Source: Anaerohabitans sp964387285 (GTDB lineage: Bacteria > Zhuqueibacterota > Zhuqueibacteria > Residuimicrobiales > Residuimicrobiaceae). Taken from it: a stretch of 64,000 bases of DNA. Both the position numbers and the translations under genes were made by a program. The stretch lies in contig CAYLWO010000001.1 in NCBI GenBank assembly GCA_964387285.1, positions 1 to 64,000 on the forward strand, written 5' to 3'. Of this stretch, positions 26,853 through 35,212 are shown piece by piece. The notes under the pieces were generated by a model, which searched no databases, was not told where the DNA came from, and saw only the letters and a list, made by a program, of their open reading frames with translations. How positions within the stretch are numbered: the stretch's first letter is position 1; each line of letters opens with the position of its first letter.

Positions 26853-28139
26853 ATGAGAACAAAATTTAAAGTTTTTCTAGTCATCGTTTTGTTGGCGTTT
26901 TCGGCAAACGCTGAAAATAAAGTGTTGAAAATCAGCATTGACGGTGATATCAACCCTGTTTCCGCCGGATTCATTTCTTCCAGTCTCGCTCTGGCTGCGG
27001 ACGGAGGTTATGAATGCCTGATCATTCAGATGGACACGCCGGGCGGTTTGCTTGAATCCACTAAAACCATCGTTAAAGACATCATGAGCAGCCCGGTGCC
27101 GGTAGTCGTTTACATTGCTCCTTCCGGTTCCGGCGCTGTTTCAGCAGGCGTTTTCATAACGCTTTCCGCTCATATTGCCGTGATGGCCAAAGGCACCAAC
27201 ATCGGCGCGGCGCATCCTGTCAGCATCGGTTCCGAACAAGCAGATACGTCCAGCGTTATGAAGCACAAGGTGACCAACTGGGCATCGGCCTGGATCCGGG
27301 GCATTGCTGAAAAAAGAGGACGAAATGCGGACTGGGCGGAAAAGGCGGTTCGCGAAAGCGTCTCTATAACCGAAAACGAAGCTGTGGAAATTAAAATCGT
27401 CGACGGCATATGCGCGCGAGAAGACAGCCTGCTTTACTGGCTGCACGGCCGTACGGTGCAACTGGATAAAGGTCCCAAGACGCTTGCCACTCACGATGCC
27501 AGAATCCAGTTGCGAGAGATGAACTGGCGTCATCGGATTTTGTACAAAATCTCCAATCCTACCATTGCCTACATTCTCATGATGCTCGGAGTCTATGGTC
27601 TGTTTTTTGAATTGGCCAGTCCCGGAGCCATTTTACCCGGAGTAGCCGGCGGCATCTTTATCATTCTCGCGTTTTTCGCCCTGCAAACCTTGCCGTTAAG
27701 CGCAGCCGGTCTGGCGTTGATCATTTTTGCAATTATTCTTTTTATTCTGGAGGTCAAAGTGACCAGCTATGGCATTCTCTCCATCGGAGGCGTCATTGCC
27801 ATGTTTTTAGGTTCTATCATGTTATTCGAAGAAACTCCGGGATTCACCGTCAAAGTGGATTGGCGCACCGCCCTGATATTCACCCTGGCCAGCGCCGCTT
27901 TTTTTATTTTTGCTTTGAGCAAGGTGCGAAAGGCGCATTTGCTGAAACCGACGACCGGGCAGGAAGGTCTTGTCGGTGAAATCGGCAAAGCACTTACGGA
28001 TGTGCAACAAGACGGCAGAGTGATGATCCAGGGTGAAATTTGGAATGCTTTCAGCGATGAAAAAATAAACAAAGGTGAGACTGTCCGGGTGTTGCAGGTG
28101 GATGGTTTAATTTTAAAAATATCGCGCATGTCAAACTAA
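26853..28139 (+). CDS. NfeD-family membrane-bound ClpP-class serine protease
   Basis: A 428-residue long-form NfeD protein. It has a signal peptide (cleavage near ANA), a ClpP/SppA-like protease domain at about 25-235 with PGG at 63-65 and the predicted Ser97 (SGAVSAG) and Lys139 catalytic dyad, four to five membrane segments at about 235-345, and an OB-fold NfeD domain at about 365-428. Known homologues cleave stomatin C-termini and influence membrane protein quality control. The slipin gene begins 11 bases downstream, the classic nfeD-stomatin pair. The start codon lacks an obvious ribosome site, but the signal peptide fits. Confident. Confidence 0.92.
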   Translation: MRTKFKVFLVIVLLAFSANAENKVLKISIDGDINPVSAGFISSSLALAADGGYECLIIQMDTPGGLLESTKTIVKDIMSSPVPVVVYIAPSGSGAVSAGVFITLSAHIAVMAKGTNIGAAHPVSIGSEQADTSSVMKHKVTNWASAWIRGIAEKRGRNADWAEKAVRESVSITENEAVEIKIVDGICAREDSLLYWLHGRTVQLDKGPKTLATHDARIQLREMNWRHRILYKISNPTIAYILMMLGVYGLFFELASPGAILPGVAGGIFIILAFFALQTLPLSAAGLALIIFAIILFILEVKVTSYGILSIGGVIAMFLGSIMLFEETPGFTVKVDWRTALIFTLASAAFFIFALSKVRKAHLLKPTTGQEGLVGEIGKALTDVQQDGRVMIQGEIWNAFSDEKINKGETVRVLQVDGLILKISRMSN

Positions 28140-28149
28140 GGAGAACAAA

Positions 28150-28902
28150 ATGGGAGCAATACAACCTGTAATCATGCTGGTGATTTTAGCGGTGTTTTTA
28201 ATCGCCAGCGCAATCAAGGTGTTACGTGAATACGAACGCGGGGTAGTCTTTCGGTTGGGTCGTTTGGTAGGCGCTCGCGGCCCCGGCATCTTTTTCCTCA
28301 TTCCCATGGTGGATCGGATGGTCAAGGTGAGTTTACGAACCCATACCATGGACGTACCAACGCAAGACATCATTACCAAGGATAATGTTTCCGTCAAAGT
28401 GAATGCCGTTCTCTATTTTAGGGTGATCGATCCCAGCAAGGCCATCGTGCAAGTGGAGGACTATTTCTATGCCACTTCGCAACTTGCGCAAACAACCTTG
28501 CGCAGCATCCTCGGCCAGGCGGAAATGGACGAATTGCTTTCCGCGCGTGACAAGATTAATCAGGAACTGCAGGTGATTATTGATTCACATACGGATCCGT
28601 GGGGCATCAAAGTCTCCATGGTGGAAGTCAAGCATGTGGATTTGCCGGTAGAGATGCAACGCGCCATGGCGCGACAGGCAGAAGCGGAACGCGAACGTCG
28701 GGCGAAAATCATTCACGCAGAAGGTGAATTTCAAGCATCGCAAACGCTCGCCAATGCGGCCGAAATCATAGCCAAACATCCGCAAGCTTTGCAGTTGCGC
28801 TATTTGCAAACTTTATCCGAGATCGCAACAGAAAACAATTCCACCATCGTTTTTCCGTTGCCGCTCGATCTGATTAAACCTCTTCTCGGCTCAGGAAAAT
28901 AA
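28150..28902 (+). CDS. Slipin (stomatin/prohibitin-family) membrane protein
   Basis: A 250-residue SPFH/Band-7 protein with an N-terminal hydrophobic hairpin (about 7-25) and the slipin core: REYERGVVFRLGRLVGARGPG, LRTHTMDVPTQDIITKDNVS, VDAVLYFRV-type VNAVLYFRVIDPSKA, LAQTTLRSILGQAEMDELLS, and a coiled-coil AEAERERRAKIIHAEGEFQA. These proteins form oligomeric scaffolds in membrane microdomains. The upstream gene encodes its cognate NfeD protease. The following aminotransferase gene starts one base after its stop, so the three are probably one transcript, though the aminotransferase need not share function. Confidence 0.94.
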   Translation: MGAIQPVIMLVILAVFLIASAIKVLREYERGVVFRLGRLVGARGPGIFFLIPMVDRMVKVSLRTHTMDVPTQDIITKDNVSVKVNAVLYFRVIDPSKAIVQVEDYFYATSQLAQTTLRSILGQAEMDELLSARDKINQELQVIIDSHTDPWGIKVSMVEVKHVDLPVEMQRAMARQAEAERERRAKIIHAEGEFQASQTLANAAEIIAKHPQALQLRYLQTLSEIATENNSTIVFPLPLDLIKPLLGSGK

Positions 28903-28903
28903 T

Positions 28904-30025
28904 ATGGACCTTGAGTCCATTCGCGCGCTTTTTCCGGTCGCCAAGGAGCATATTTTTTTCAATCATGCCGCAGAATGCCCGAAATCCACTTTATTGGTAG
29001 AGGCGGTCAACCGCTATTACGCCGATGCGTTGTTCGGCGACCTGTATGAAGATCGTTGGATTGATCACATGCAGCAAGTGCGCAAATGGGCAGCTCAATT
29101 GATTCATGCTCACGCAGATGAAATCACGTTTGTGAATAACGTCACCACCGGCGCCATGCTGATCGCCAACGGCCTCTCCTGGAAACCAGGCGAAAATATT
29201 GTTGCCAATTATAACCAGTTCCCGGCCAATGTTTACCCCTGGTTGAATCTCCGCCGGCAAAATGTCGAAATCCGCACCCCTTTTTTGCCGCGCAATGAAT
29301 TGGCCTATGAAGCCTTGTTTTCTGCAGTGAACGAATATACCCGTCTGATGGCGATCAGTTTTGTAGAATATGACAACGGTTTTCGTTACGATTTGCAGCG
29401 CATCGGCGACTTTTGCCAACAGAACGGGATACTCTTGTTCGTCGATGCGGTGCAAGGACTTGGCGCCGTGCCGTTGGACGTCAAAGCGACGCAAATCAGC
29501 TTTCTGGCCACTTCGGGGCATAAATGGCTTTTGGGCCCCAGTGGCCAGGGATTTCTTTACATCAACAAGCCTTTTTTAAACAATTTGTATGTTCTCTCCT
29601 CCGGCTGGCTCAGCGTGGAAAATCCCTTCGAGTTCAATAATTTTTCACAGCTGCAATTCAATTCGGCCCGACGATTCGAAGGCGGCACCAGCAACCTGGC
29701 CGGCATAACCGCCTTGGGGACCGGATTGGAATTGCTACTTACAAACGGAGTTGAAAATATTTCCAATCGCATTCTGACGCTTACCGATCAATTGATCAGA
29801 GCCTTGTTGCATCGAGGCTATATTGTTGATACCAACCTGGAACCAAATTGTCGTTCCGGCATCGTCGCCTTTCGTCATCTCAAAATCTCCACTGAGCAAC
29901 TTTACGGCCGTTTGCTGGAAAAAAAGGCGATTGTGTCGCAACGCAATGGCCATATTCGAGTCTCTCCTCACTTTTACAACAGCGAGGAAGAGCTTGAACG
30001 TTTTATTAAAATTCTTGGCGTGTAA
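28904..30025 (+). CDS. Class V aminotransferase-fold PLP enzyme (cysteine-desulfurase/selenocysteine-lyase-like)
   Basis: A 373-residue fold-type I PLP enzyme. Recognisable parts are TFVNNVTTGAMLIANGL (phosphate-binding region), FVDAVQGLGAVPLDV with the Asp that binds the pyridine nitrogen, and SGHKWLLGPSGQGFLYI with the Schiff-base lysine at about position 207. C-terminal RFEGGTSNLAGITALGTGLELL is typical of the class. The group contains cysteine desulfurases, Sec lyases, isopenicillin-N epimerase-like and other enzymes. The substrate cannot be fixed, and the Cys loop of SufS-type desulfurases was not evident. It overlaps transcriptionally with the slipin gene and precedes an outer membrane protein by six bases. 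Confidence 0.85.
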   Translation: MDLESIRALFPVAKEHIFFNHAAECPKSTLLVEAVNRYYADALFGDLYEDRWIDHMQQVRKWAAQLIHAHADEITFVNNVTTGAMLIANGLSWKPGENIVANYNQFPANVYPWLNLRRQNVEIRTPFLPRNELAYEALFSAVNEYTRLMAISFVEYDNGFRYDLQRIGDFCQQNGILLFVDAVQGLGAVPLDVKATQISFLATSGHKWLLGPSGQGFLYINKPFLNNLYVLSSGWLSVENPFEFNNFSQLQFNSARRFEGGTSNLAGITALGTGLELLLTNGVENISNRILTLTDQLIRALLHRGYIVDTNLEPNCRSGIVAFRHLKISTEQLYGRLLEKKAIVSQRNGHIRVSPHFYNSEEELERFIKILGV

Positions 30026-30031
30026 TCCAAA

Positions 30032-31282
30032 ATGAAAAAAATCGTCTTCAGTTTTTATTTTCTATTTCTTACGGCAGCTTTGGCTTTCAGCCAGTACGGT
30101 TTGATTTACGGCGATCTGTTGCAGAATCCCGGCTGGGGCAGCCGGCCTGCGGGAATGGGAAGAGCCTACACAGCGGTTGCATGCCCTGCGGGTTTGAATA
30201 TTTATAATCCTGCCGGCTCTGCCGATCTCTTACGTTTTTACAGCGTGGCGTCTTTAAAATATCGAAGCAGCGGCATAGCATTAGAGAACCCGGCTGCCAA
30301 TGCCTCCACCGGTTATGAATTGCAGCATACCGGCCAACTTGGCATCACCCTCCTGGGTTTTGCCTCGCCGCTCCGATTAGGCAAAACAAAAGTCGTGGCC
30401 GGCATCTATTTGCGCAATTTGGCTGATCTAAAAACCGGCTATGTTTGGCGTAAGCAAAAAGAAACATCTGATCGGACGCCGGAAACGGAAATCAATCGGC
30501 GAGGGGCTTTGTATGGTCTGACGGCACTTGTTGCATGCTCGCCGCTGCAGCAGCTAAAGTTTGGGATTGGTTTGACTCTGCTTGGCGGCAGGCAACAGAT
30601 CGACACCACCTATGTCGAGAAATCAACCTCCGGTCGTTCCGTTTCGCAAACTGAATGGAAAAATCGATTTTCTGGAATGTTTATCGAATTAGGCTCTTTA
30701 TGGGAAATTTCCTCCCGATTGGCCTGGGGGCAAAAATTGGTAATTCCTTACCAACTCTCGTTAAACGAACTTTCCTTCGCCAGCTCCTTGTCGCAAAAAA
30801 ACTATCAGGATAAAGTACAGCTCGATATGCCGCTAACGTTCGGCACAGGATTATCCTGGCAACCTCAGGCGCAACTCTTGATCAATGCTGATTATTATTT
30901 ACGTCCGTGGAATCGACTGCAGGCAAAATGGGGCAAGCAATCGCTTCCGGTCGATTTCAGCAATGCCCATTCATACCATTTCGGCGTTGAATACCGATTG
31001 GCCGGCAATAAAAATTTTATCCCGCTACGCCTGGGATTTTTTACCAGTCCCAAACAACTCTATGAATACAATGAATCTTCACCACACCTGCGTGGTGATC
31101 AGGTGACCGCCAAGGTGATAACCGCAGGTTTCGGATTTCATACCAACTCGATTCAAATGGATATGAGCCTGGAAGCGGAATCCTTTTCTTTTCCATCTGA
31201 TTGGTATCTGATCAGCGAACTGCCGTTAATGATCGCTCAACGCAATTACCATTTCTCCTTGACCCTCATTTATCTCTTGTAA
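30032..31282 (+). CDS. Outer membrane beta-barrel protein (FadL/PorV-like superfamily)
   Basis: A 416-residue exported protein. Signal peptide to about residue 20 (ALAFSQ), then GWGSRPAGMGRAYTAVACPAGLNIYNPAGSA, the glycine-rich opening of FadL-like barrels in FCB bacteria (compare the GAGARALGLGGA-type segment of PorV/PorQ). The rest is alternating amphipathic strands with aromatic girdles, ending in hydrophobic LTLIYLL. It could be a hydrophobic-compound channel or a T9SS-related barrel; the substrate is unknown. It begins six bases after the aminotransferase stop and is followed by the DUF72 gene after four bases, so it lies inside a long plus-strand operon. Confidence 0.68.
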   Translation: MKKIVFSFYFLFLTAALAFSQYGLIYGDLLQNPGWGSRPAGMGRAYTAVACPAGLNIYNPAGSADLLRFYSVASLKYRSSGIALENPAANASTGYELQHTGQLGITLLGFASPLRLGKTKVVAGIYLRNLADLKTGYVWRKQKETSDRTPETEINRRGALYGLTALVACSPLQQLKFGIGLTLLGGRQQIDTTYVEKSTSGRSVSQTEWKNRFSGMFIELGSLWEISSRLAWGQKLVIPYQLSLNELSFASSLSQKNYQDKVQLDMPLTFGTGLSWQPQAQLLINADYYLRPWNRLQAKWGKQSLPVDFSNAHSYHFGVEYRLAGNKNFIPLRLGFFTSPKQLYEYNESSPHLRGDQVTAKVITAGFGFHTNSIQMDMSLEAESFSFPSDWYLISELPLMIAQRNYHFSLTLIYLL

Positions 31283-31286
31283 AAAA

Positions 31287-32171
31287 ATGAAAAAGATTTA
31301 TATTGGTCCGGCCGGTTGGAGTTATGTCGACTGGAAGGGAATTGTTTATCCCTCTTTAAAGGGAGGGCAATCTGAACTGGCCTATTTGTCCAGATTCTTT
31401 GACATTGTTGAAATCAATTCCTCTTTCTATCGTATCCCGACCGAACGCCATGCGCTTTCCTGGCTCGATCAGGTTAAAGCCAATCCCGATTTTCTATTCG
31501 CGGTCAAATTGTGGCAGGGATTCACTCATACGGATGTGCCACCGGATTCCATTGCCGAATTGGAATTTAAAAAAGCGCTGGACGTACTTTTACATCACGG
31601 TAAATTAGCGGCTTTATTGCTTCAGTTCCCATGGCGCTTTAAGCAAAATGCCCATAATTTAGAATATATTGATCGTTTAATCAATCAATTCAAGGATTAC
31701 TTTTGCTGCATTGAATTCCGTCATAACAGCTGGAATACAAAAGAGATATGCGATTTTTTAATAAATCGGGGTGTATGTTGGGTCAATATTGATCAACCGG
31801 TCATAGGCGAGTCTATTTCTCCTGGCCATGTTGTTACGGCCAATCTCGGCTATGTACGATTGCACGGCAGAAATTATGAGCATTGGTTTGATGAAAAATC
31901 CGGCAGAGATGATCGCTATAACTATTTGTACGTCGGGTCCGAGTTGCAGCCGTGGGTGCATGAAATTAAAGCCATCTCTGAACAATGCGATCGCACCATT
32001 GTCATTTTTAACAACCACTTTCGTGGACAGGCCGTGGTGAACAGTCTGCAAATGAGCGCCATGCTTTTGCAGCAGCCTGTTCTGGTTCCATCCCCTTTGA
32101 CAAAACACTTTCCCGAACTTGCCGATATCGCTAAATTCTCGGATAACGGTGAGACCCTCTCACTTTTTTGA
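31287..32171 (+). CDS. DUF72 (YecE-like) family protein
   Basis: A 294-residue protein matching DUF72, a TIM-barrel family of unproven function: IGPAGWSYVDWKGIVYP at the start, FFDIVEINSSFYRIP, FLFAVKLWQGFTH, LLLQFPWRFKQN, CCIEFRHNSW and YVRLHGRN. The length is normal for the family. Proposed roles in nucleic-acid or nuclease chemistry are not established. It starts four bases after the outer membrane protein gene. The short selenoprotein-like gene begins about 50 bases after its stop. Confidence 0.9.
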   Translation: MKKIYIGPAGWSYVDWKGIVYPSLKGGQSELAYLSRFFDIVEINSSFYRIPTERHALSWLDQVKANPDFLFAVKLWQGFTHTDVPPDSIAELEFKKALDVLLHHGKLAALLLQFPWRFKQNAHNLEYIDRLINQFKDYFCCIEFRHNSWNTKEICDFLINRGVCWVNIDQPVIGESISPGHVVTANLGYVRLHGRNYEHWFDEKSGRDDRYNYLYVGSELQPWVHEIKAISEQCDRTIVIFNNHFRGQAVVNSLQMSAMLLQQPVLVPSPLTKHFPELADIAKFSDNGETLSLF

Positions 32172-32219
32172 ATCCTTTTTATCGTTCTTACATCTAAATT
32201 TAAAAGCATAGGAGTAATT

Positions 32220-32363
32220 GTGGATACTTTAACCCTCATTGCGTTTATTGCCGTCTGGTTTATTCTGAATCGTTTCATTCTACCCAAGCTGGGCGTACCC
32301 ACTTGAATGTCCGGAGCATGCGATCTTTCGGAGAAAGATGCTAAAAAAGATATCAAAGAGTAA
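32220..32363 (+). CDS. Candidate 47-residue membrane selenoprotein read through an in-frame UGA
   Basis: GTG at 32220 follows GGAG by five bases. The first 28 codons encode a membrane helix (LIAFIAVWFILNRFILPKL) and GVPT, then TGA at 32304-32306. The same frame continues as MSGACDLSEKDAKKDIKE and ends with TAA at 32361. Immediately downstream of UGA lies a SECIS-like hairpin: nine base pairs with one bulged G at 32320-32341, a GGA apical loop, and the loop beginning 23 bases after UGA, within the published bacterial consensus (loop 16-37 nt away with a G in its first two positions). The resulting U-x-S-G-x-C motif (Sec29, Cys34) mirrors C-x-S-G-x-C in the DUF6132 protein at 34045. If UGA simply terminates, a 28-residue peptide results. 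No Sec-insertion genes are in this window. The function is unknown; a thiol-redox or sulfur-handling role is inferred. Confidence 0.62.
32320..32341 (+). promoter_or_regulatory. SECIS-like hairpin downstream of in-frame UGA
   Basis: As RNA, 32323-32329 pairs with 32333-32339 (seven bp) and, past a bulged G, 32320-32321 pairs with 32340-32341. The apical loop is GGA. Distance to the UGA at 32304-32306 is 23 bases. Bacterial SelB recognises such hairpins in coding sequence directly after the Sec codon. A similar hairpin can arise by chance, so the protein-level evidence should be weighed together with it. Confidence 0.55.
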
Positions 32364-32372
32364 GGATGCAAT

Positions 32373-32579
32373 ATGCCGATTTATGAGTACCGATGTAGAC
32401 AATGCGGAAATACCTTTGAAGCATTTCAGCGCGTAGGCGCTACTGGGGAAGAACTGGTCTGTCCAAAATGCAACACGGCCAGGCCGGAAAAACTTTTTTC
32501 CTGTTTCGCTTCTTCCGGAACGGATTCCGGCTACAATGCTGGTTCGTCCGGTTGCGGAGGCAGCAGCGGTTTTTCTTGA
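32373..32579 (+). CDS. FmdB-family zinc ribbon protein
   Basis: A 68-residue protein with two CxxC knuckles: MPIYEYRCRQCGNTFEAFQ and ELVCPKCN, followed by a Gly/Ser-rich tail ending SSGCGGSSGFS. This matches the FmdB/regulatory-protein zinc-ribbon family, whose members are small metal-binding proteins of uncertain function and often lie near sulfur, formamide or redox genes. It begins nine bases after the stop of the candidate selenoprotein, consistent with co-expression. Confidence 0.9.
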   Translation: MPIYEYRCRQCGNTFEAFQRVGATGEELVCPKCNTARPEKLFSCFASSGTDSGYNAGSSGCGGSSGFS

Positions 32580-32641
32580 GCCTCCTAGGACGAGCGGGAC
32601 GCTTGTCGAATTAAAACTTGATTATTTAGTGCAAAAAAGGT

Positions 32642-34048
32642 ATGTTGATTCTAGATCAACAGAGCGGAATCAACAGAGTAAGAAAATTGAGAAATAATCA
32701 CCCCATTGTCATAATTGGCGGGAATGACGCCGGTCTGGCTGCTGCAGGTCGCATAAAACGAATCAAGCCGGAAACCGCTGTTTTTGTTTATGAAAAAACC
32801 TGTAATTTAGCCTATGCCTCCTGTGGATTGCCCTATTATATCAGCAACAAAGTCGCTGCAGAGAGCGTGCGAGGCATTGACAGTGAACGGATGCTGCAGA
32901 AACGAGGAATCAAGGCGTTTACCGAATTTGAGGTTGTGGAGATAGACGTCAAACATCGATGTCTGCACGTGCACGATAAGAAACTCAATAGCCATCAGAG
33001 TGTTTTTTATAAAAAGTTGATTATCGCAACCGGTGCAAAGCCGGTCATTCCTAAAGAAATTGCAGGTTACTCCAACGTCTTTGCCGTGCGCAGTTTTAGT
33101 GATGCAGAGGCTGTTCACTCTTTTCTTAATGATTCATCACAAAAAAGCGCACTGGTGATCGGCGCCGGATTTTTAGGTTTGGAAATATCCGAAGCATTGC
33201 TAAAACGCGGTTGCAAGGTTATTTTAATCGATTCTGCGCTGCACTTGGCTAATTTGCCTGAATCTTTCTCTGAAAGGCTGGTTCAACGTCTTGCATCTGC
33301 CGGAATCATCTTGCACCTGGGAACAACCGTTAAAGAATGGCAAACATCCGGCACTTTTATAAAGGGCTATAAACTGACATCGTCCTTTGCACAGGTTGAT
33401 TTTGTCTTTTCAAGTTGTGGAATTCAGCCTAATAATTTTTTAGCTAAAAAAGCCGGACTGCGCCTGGGTGCACATGATGCCATTAAAGTAAATCGCTATC
33501 AACAGACGAGTAATCAGGATATATTTGCTGCCGGAGATTGTTGCGACGCCATTCATCTGGTCACCGGCCAATCTGCCTGGTTGCCTTTTGCCGGGTCTGC
33601 AGCTCGACAGGGAAAAGTGGCCGGCGAAAATGCGGCCGGAGGGAGCGTACAATTCCCCGGTTGTTTAGGCACGCGCATCACGCGCATTTTCGGATTGGAA
33701 TTCGGTATTACCGGCTTGACGCTGCATGAAGCCAGGGCAGCCGGATTTGCTGCCAGAGAGACGATTATACAACAGCCCAGTCAATCACAATATATGCCTG
33801 GCAGTCATATGATTGACCTGCAGGTGATCTGGGATAGACACAGCAATCGCATATTAGGCGGGGCCATTCTCGGTGAGAGCGGCGCTGGTCTGCGTCTCAA
33901 TCAATTAGCTCTTGCGCTGCAAGCGAAATTAACCATTAAAGATTTGCTACATCTGGATCTGGGTTATACACCGGCCATCAACCACATGATGGATCCCCTG
34001 CACATTATAGGGGCTGTGGCGTTAAAAGATAAAAAGGAAAAAAAGTGA
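32642..34048 (+). CDS. CoA-disulfide-reductase/NADH-oxidase-like flavoprotein
   Basis: A 468-residue pyridine-nucleotide-disulfide oxidoreductase. An FAD Rossmann motif near residue 23 (VIIGGNDAGLAAAGRIK) is followed by LAYASCGLPYYI, carrying the single redox Cys of CoA-disulfide reductases and Nox, then the middle GxGxxGLE NAD site (ALVIGAGFLGLEISEALL) and the C-terminal dimerisation domain (GITGLTLHEARAAGF, DLGYTPAINHMMDPLH). There is no rhodanese extension. The first ATG (32642) has AAAAAAGG only one base upstream, and an in-frame TTG at 32687, closer to the FAD motif, is an alternative start. It probably reduces low-molecular-weight disulfides or persulfides. It overlaps the DUF6132 gene by four bases, tying both to the selenoprotein neighbourhood. 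Confidence 0.86.
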   Translation: MLILDQQSGINRVRKLRNNHPIVIIGGNDAGLAAAGRIKRIKPETAVFVYEKTCNLAYASCGLPYYISNKVAAESVRGIDSERMLQKRGIKAFTEFEVVEIDVKHRCLHVHDKKLNSHQSVFYKKLIIATGAKPVIPKEIAGYSNVFAVRSFSDAEAVHSFLNDSSQKSALVIGAGFLGLEISEALLKRGCKVILIDSALHLANLPESFSERLVQRLASAGIILHLGTTVKEWQTSGTFIKGYKLTSSFAQVDFVFSSCGIQPNNFLAKKAGLRLGAHDAIKVNRYQQTSNQDIFAAGDCCDAIHLVTGQSAWLPFAGSAARQGKVAGENAAGGSVQFPGCLGTRITRIFGLEFGITGLTLHEARAAGFAARETIIQQPSQSQYMPGSHMIDLQVIWDRHSNRILGGAILGESGAGLRLNQLALALQAKLTIKDLLHLDLGYTPAINHMMDPLHIIGAVALKDKKEKK

Positions 34049-34221
34049 ATAAGAAACGAACGATCAAATTAGCGGCAGGCGTTTTACTGGGTGGCGTTTT
34101 AGGCTATGCCTATTTTTACTTTATCGGTTGTCAATCCGGCATGTGTCCGATTACCAGTAATCCTATGATCAGTACGGCTTACGGATCTCTGCTGGGTGGG
34201 CTGATTTCGTTTGGTAAATAA
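34045..34221 (+). CDS. DUF6132 family small membrane protein
   Basis: A 58-residue protein starting with GTG that overlaps the upstream stop (GTGA), with AAAAAGGAAA as ribosome site. It has one to two hydrophobic segments and the family signature GCQSGMCPITSNPMISTAYG, i.e. C-x4-C-P-I-T-S-N-P. DUF6132 proteins are common in anaerobes next to thioredoxin, rhodanese or flavoprotein genes, but their function is not known. Its Cys29-x-S-G-x-Cys34 spacing equals the Sec29-x-S-G-x-Cys34 pattern of the candidate selenoprotein at 32220. It is the last plus-strand gene before the convergent iron-transport cluster. Confidence 0.85.
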   Translation: MNKKRTIKLAAGVLLGGVLGYAYFYFIGCQSGMCPITSNPMISTAYGSLLGGLISFGK

Positions 34222-34249
34222 CCGGGAATGGTAAAACGAACAGCATATT

Positions 34250-35155
34250 TTATTTTATCTTCCCCTCAACAAACGGCACTTCAAACACCTTTTCATGCAT
34301 AATCGGTCCATGACCAAAATAGCCATCCTCCCCAAATAACTCGCCATGATCTGAGGTAACGGTGATAAAGGTGTCAGCGGGAACAAGGTCATAGAGCCGT
34401 TCAAATAAACCATCCAGATATTGCACAGCGATCAGTTGTCGGTGTCGCAGTTCGTCCAGTTTATCCTGGTCGAAAAACGGTTCGGTCCCGGCGTCGCCGA
34501 AGACCTGATCGTCCAAATGTTTAAAGAGACCATGCACGCCGTGCAATCTGGGCCATTCATTTTCAGATTCCTGAGGCAATGCATAGGGGTAATGAGTTTC
34601 TCCCACATTGAGCAGATAAAAACAGGGTTGATCGTTGCCAAAGGTGAGTGCGTCCAATATGGCGGAAAAGTCGTTATGTTTTTCCATGAGCCGAAAAACG
34701 TCAAATCCGACATTCAGAGGCGTCGCAGGATTCAACACCGGCAATGAAACCAGAGCGTGGGTGCGATAATGCAGCTGCGTCTGCATAAACGGCGGCAGAT
34801 ACAACTGCGGCACCAGATTTTTATATTCGAAATAATCGACGCCAAATCTTTTACTAAATTGCACAAAATCTAATTTATAGTAATCCGAAGCAAAAACCTG
34901 CTTTGGACTGGTATGCGGCATCAATCCGCTTAATAGATTGTAATGCGACGGCGCGGTCCAGGATGCATAGGAGTAGCGTTTTTCCACCGCGCCCAGTTTC
35001 TGCATAAAGCGCGGTTGCGCCTCGATAAAAACATCATATCGACAGCTGTCGAGAATGATTAAGAGAAAGTGATTTGGACGCCGAGTCGTTTTTTTGATCA
35101 TCGGTCGTGCAAAGAGCGCTTCAGCGGTATCATTTTTTTTCTTGAAAAGCGGCAT
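34250..35155 (-). CDS. Alkaline-phosphatase-superfamily hydrolase, sulfatase-like
   Basis: A 301-residue metalloenzyme-like protein. The first metal-binding motif is LLIILDSCRYDVF (Asp of the sulfatase/phosphatase superfamily); the nucleophile region SWTAPSHYNLLSGLMPHTSP carries Thr in place of the sulfatase Cys/Ser; the second metal motif is TVTSDHGELFGEDGYFGHG near the C-terminus. The Thr nucleophile suggests a phosphodiesterase, phosphatase or phosphotransferase rather than a sulfatase. It is shorter than typical arylsulfatases (about 450) and has no signal peptide, so it is probably cytoplasmic. It is the last gene of the minus-strand run, 57 bases after the TonB receptor. The substrate is unknown. 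Confidence 0.75.
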   Translation of the reverse strand: MPLFKKKNDTAEALFARPMIKKTTRRPNHFLLIILDSCRYDVFIEAQPRFMQKLGAVEKRYSYASWTAPSHYNLLSGLMPHTSPKQVFASDYYKLDFVQFSKRFGVDYFEYKNLVPQLYLPPFMQTQLHYRTHALVSLPVLNPATPLNVGFDVFRLMEKHNDFSAILDALTFGNDQPCFYLLNVGETHYPYALPQESENEWPRLHGVHGLFKHLDDQVFGDAGTEPFFDQDKLDELRHRQLIAVQYLDGLFERLYDLVPADTFITVTSDHGELFGEDGYFGHGPIMHEKVFEVPFVEGKIK

Positions 35156-35212
35156 AAATTTCTTTCATCTGTTTTTATAGAGCACGTACCTGCAAAACAC
35201 CGGCCTTGCGGA

